This document shows positions 62,267-64,000 of a stretch of DNA of 64,000 nucleotides, in pieces. Origin of the DNA: Neobacillus rhizosphaerae (GTDB taxonomy: Bacteria; Bacillota; Bacilli; Bacillales; Cytobacillaceae). Both the position numbers and the translations under genes were made by a program. Every line of letters starts with the position of its first letter. The stretch's first letter is position 1. Below the pieces are notes generated by a model. It was not told where the DNA came from and ran no database searches. It was given only the letters and a program-made list of their open reading frames with translations. The stretch lies in assembly GCF_937468385.1 (NCBI RefSeq), contig NZ_CALBWS010000002.1:117842-181841 (forward strand), read 5' to 3'.

Positions 62267-62813
62267 CCTACGTAGAACCCTTCTACTTCGGCTTTCGCCT
62301 TCTTTTTTTGGAGAAATACCTACGTAGAACCCTTCTACTTCGACTTTTGTCTTCTTTTTTTGGGGAAATGCCTACGTAGAACCCTTCTACTTCGACTTTC
62401 GACTTCTTTTTTTGGAGAAATACCTACGTAGAACCCTTCTACTTCGACTTTCGTCTTCTTTTTTGGGGGAAATACCTACGTAGAACCTTCTACTTCGACT
62501 TTCGTCTTCTTTTTTTGGGGAAATACCTACGTAGAACCCTCCTACATCGACTTTCGCTTTCTTTTTTTGGAGAAATACCTACGTAGAACCCTTCTACTTC
62601 GACTTTCGTCTTCTTTTTTTGGAGAAATACCTACGTAGAACCTTCTACTTCGACATTCGTCTTCTTTTTTTGGAGAAATACCTACGTAGAACCCTCCTAC
62701 ATCGACTTTCGCTTTCTTTTTTTGGAGAAATACCTACGTAGAGCCCTTCTACTTCGACTTTCGTCTAATTTTTCTGGAGAAATGCCTACGTAGAACCCTT
62801 CTACTTCGACTTT
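62267..62813 (+). repeat. Eleven-copy 52-bp tandem repeat
   Basis: CCTACGTAGA recurs at 62267, 62319, 62371, 62423, 62475, 62526, 62578, 62630, 62681, 62733 and 62785, giving a 51-52-bp period. Each unit carries a GTAGAA-CCC-TTCTAC hairpin (TCCTAC in two units), a TTCGAC or ATCGAC block, and a long T-run before the next unit. The period is not a multiple of three and no frame is open, so it is non-coding. Units 5-7 and 8-10 repeat as a 155-bp higher-order block. It is not CRISPR: there are no unique spacers. Confidence 0.95.
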
Positions 62814-62842
62814 AATGGTTTCGCTATTTTCATCGTTGAAAT

Positions 62843-62870
62843 AAAAAAACTGCAGACATTTGTCTGCAGC
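62843..62870 (-). terminator. Terminator of the 27-residue membrane peptide gene
   Basis: CTGCAGACA/TGTCTGCAG, 9-bp perfect stem, followed on the minus strand by seven T. It starts one base after the stop codon. Confidence 0.85.
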
Positions 62871-62954
62871 TTATGCTTTATAGATTGTATATCCGATATA
62901 ATAAGAGAGGATTAAAAAGCTACCGATTAATAGTACAATTGAATACTCACCCAT
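62871..62954 (-). CDS. 27-residue hydrophobic peptide
   Basis: A membrane-helix peptide starting MGEYSIVLLIGSFLILSYYI and ending with a basic residue (YKA). GGGGTGG lies 7 bases before the ATG at 62954; an ATG two codons earlier is too close. An adjacent strong terminator supports a real transcript. I do not recognise it; small spore or toxin-like membrane peptides look similar. Confidence 0.55.
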   Translation of the reverse strand: MGEYSIVLLIGSFLILSYYIGYTIYKA

Positions 62955-63067
62955 ATACATCCCACCCCATATTAAATTTAAATACTTAAACATTTTAAAG
63001 TTATCATAAGAGGTAGGATTAACAAGTGATAGAAATTACACCTTAGTGACCAAGGAGTGAATTTTTT

Positions 63068-63688
63068 GTGAACATTTGCCTTTTTGGGGCAACAGGAAGA
63101 GTGGGCTCAGTAATTTTGGAAAATGCTTTAACCAATCACCTTTCTGTCCAAACCTTAGTGCGAGATGCGAAAAAACTAAACCAAGACGCTGCAGAGCTTA
63201 CAGTTAAAGAAGGTAATGTCTTACAAGAAAAGGATATTGCTAATTGCATAAAAGGTACTGATGTGGTGGTCAGTGCGTTAAATACTGATGGAAGCACAAC
63301 TCTATCAGATTCCATGCCCTTCATTATCAGCAATATGAAAAAATATGGACTTATCCGAATTATTACGATAGGTACAGCGGGAATCCTGCAGGCTCGTTCC
63401 GCACCACATTTATACCGCTTCCAATCGGCAGAATCCAGACGTAAAAGCACTAAGGATGCCGAAGAGCATTTAAAAGCTTATATATTATTAAAGAAATCGG
63501 GGCTTGATTGGACCATCGTTTGTCCAACCTATTTGCCTGTCGGTGAAAGAATTGGCACTTATCGATACGAAAAGGACTTTCTCCCTGAAAATCCTTCCTC
63601 CATTTCGATTTATGACACTGGTGACTTCGCCTTCAGGCAGCTATTTTCCGATGAATTTATAGGTTCAAGAGTGGGCCTTACCTATTAA
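63068..63688 (+). CDS. NAD(P)-binding SDR-like protein
   Basis: A 206-residue atypical short-chain dehydrogenase (NmrA/YwnB-like). The nucleotide motif GATGRVG is at 8-14, with VVVSALN, ITIGTAGIL and the DWTIVCPTYLP segment. The start is GTG at 63068, 10 bases after AAGGAG. The usual YxxxK pair is not evident, so it may be a reductase or a sensor. Substrate unknown. Confidence 0.82.
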   Translation: MNICLFGATGRVGSVILENALTNHLSVQTLVRDAKKLNQDAAELTVKEGNVLQEKDIANCIKGTDVVVSALNTDGSTTLSDSMPFIISNMKKYGLIRIITIGTAGILQARSAPHLYRFQSAESRRKSTKDAEEHLKAYILLKKSGLDWTIVCPTYLPVGERIGTYRYEKDFLPENPSSISIYDTGDFAFRQLFSDEFIGSRVGLTY

Positions 63689-63696
63689 GAGCAACT

Positions 63697-63776
63697 TATC
63701 AGCGATTTTAATGATTTTTTCAACGAATCTGTTCCTTTTATCAGCGAATTTTTAATTTTATCAGCGAATCCAAAAT
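63697..63776 (+). repeat. Short TTATCAGCGA repeats
   Basis: TTATCAGCGA occurs three times (about 63697, 63739, 63760) separated by T-rich sequence, with CAACGAAT as a diverged fourth. The segment lies just downstream of the SDR gene. Confidence 0.7.
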
Positions 63777-63810
63777 AAGAATATATATTTCAAATAACAA
63801 TCGAGCAGAA

Positions 63811-63852
63811 CAAAAAAAAGCTGGCCCTTCTAACTTTTCGTTAAAAGGGCCA
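63811..63852 (-). terminator. Terminator after the ABC transporter gene
   Basis: GGCCCTTTTAAC/GTTAGAAGGGCC stem followed on the minus strand by AGCTTTTTTTTG. Confidence 0.85.
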
Positions 63853-63861
63853 CCTCTTATA

Positions 63862-64000
63862 CTATCCTGCTAATTCATTACTTCCCTGTTGCAGCTGATA
63901 CATCTGATAATACTTCCCATTTGAAGCCATCAATTCATCATGTGTTCCTCTTTCAACAATTGTCCCGCGATCCAATACCAGAATTTGATCAGCATTGCGA
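63862..64000 (-). CDS. ABC transporter ATPase C-terminus (partial)
   Basis: The last 45 codons of an exporter running off the window: [21 protein letters not shown] followed by [22 protein letters not shown]. The IxVLDxGxIVExGTHDEL pattern is the D-loop/H-loop end of MsbA-type ABC multidrug exporters. In B. subtilis yheH/yheI (bmrD/bmrC) lie in this neighbourhood, so it is probably a YheH-type half-transporter. Confidence 0.82.
   Translation of the reverse strand, partial: RNADQILVLDRGTIVERGTHDELMASNGKYYQMYQLQQGSNELAG

Noticed and set aside
62267..62813. CRISPR-like array of regularly spaced repeats
   Set aside because: The units are contiguous 52-bp tandem copies with similar sequence throughout; there are no unique spacers and no cas genes in the window.
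1..64000. tRNA, rRNA, tmRNA, RNase P RNA or T-box leaders
   Set aside because: No cloverleaf clusters, rRNA cores or T-box motifs were noticed on either strand; a covariance-model scan was not possible here.

Overview
The window is chromosomal DNA of a low-GC, endospore-forming member of the Bacillaceae. It carries gerP, spore-coat genes, an alpha/beta SASP, comK, hpr/scoC, prsA, addAB and the coproporphyrin-dependent haem genes. Gene order is broadly that of the Bacillus subtilis gerP-to-yhe region (gerP, addAB, sipV, comK, yhfN, lcfB, lplJ, hemY-hemH-hemE, hmoB, yhaA, ecsABC, hit, trpP, hpr, prsA, yhaLMNO, yhaPQ, hemZ, yhaX, yheA, yheCDE), with local insertions and losses. The genus cannot be fixed from this sequence; a Bacillus/Neobacillus-type organism is my inference.

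Layout. 1-450: a minus-strand cyclic-di-GMP-I riboswitch with a terminator, in front of a 46-residue ORF. 551-2640: gerPA-PF operon with a sigma-K-like promoter and paired GerE boxes. 2819-12639: addA, addB, signal peptidase I, a TVP38-like membrane protein and an LCP cell-wall ligase. 13008-14395: yhjD, comK and a divergent IDEAL-domain gene. 14446-15448: an internally deleted IS1182-type element containing two copies of a GC-rich dispersed repeat. 15456-23586: M48 protease, fatty-acid genes under a FadR-type box, lipoate ligase, yhfI and yhgE with two TetR-type operators. 23867-28255: haem synthesis (hemE, hemH, hemY) and the divergent haem monooxygenase hmoB. 28494-32456: an M20 amidohydrolase and the ecsA-ecsB-ecsC locus. 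32570-32995: an unannotated, apparently structured RNA. 33058-38941: hit, trpP with a TRAP site, hpr, yhaI, two tiny sscA-like spore-coat genes, prsA, yhaL and yhaM. 39062-51795: yhaN/yhaO, an ABC-2 exporter pair, acyl-CoA genes, hemZ, yhaX and yheA. 52102-56965: four consecutive YheC/YheD ATP-grasp genes. 57037-60588: yheE, a PucR-like regulator, msmX and a SASP gene. 60698-64000: fumarase, an 11-copy 52-bp tandem repeat, a 27-residue membrane peptide, an SDR protein and the end of an ABC transporter.

How it fits together. Several genes serve the spore: gerP for germinant access, sscA and yheC/D for the coat, SASP for DNA protection, and yhaL. Others manage the exponential/stationary switch: hpr, comK, ecs and prsA. 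Recognisable cis-control is unusually rich: c-di-GMP riboswitch, TRAP triplets, FadR box, GerE boxes, sigma-G and sigma-K promoters, and palindromes placed inside promoter spacers. The least explained items are the structured RNA before hit, the 52-bp tandem array, the ATP-grasp quartet and the riboswitch-controlled micro-ORF. All family assignments rest on reading the sequence; no database search was run.
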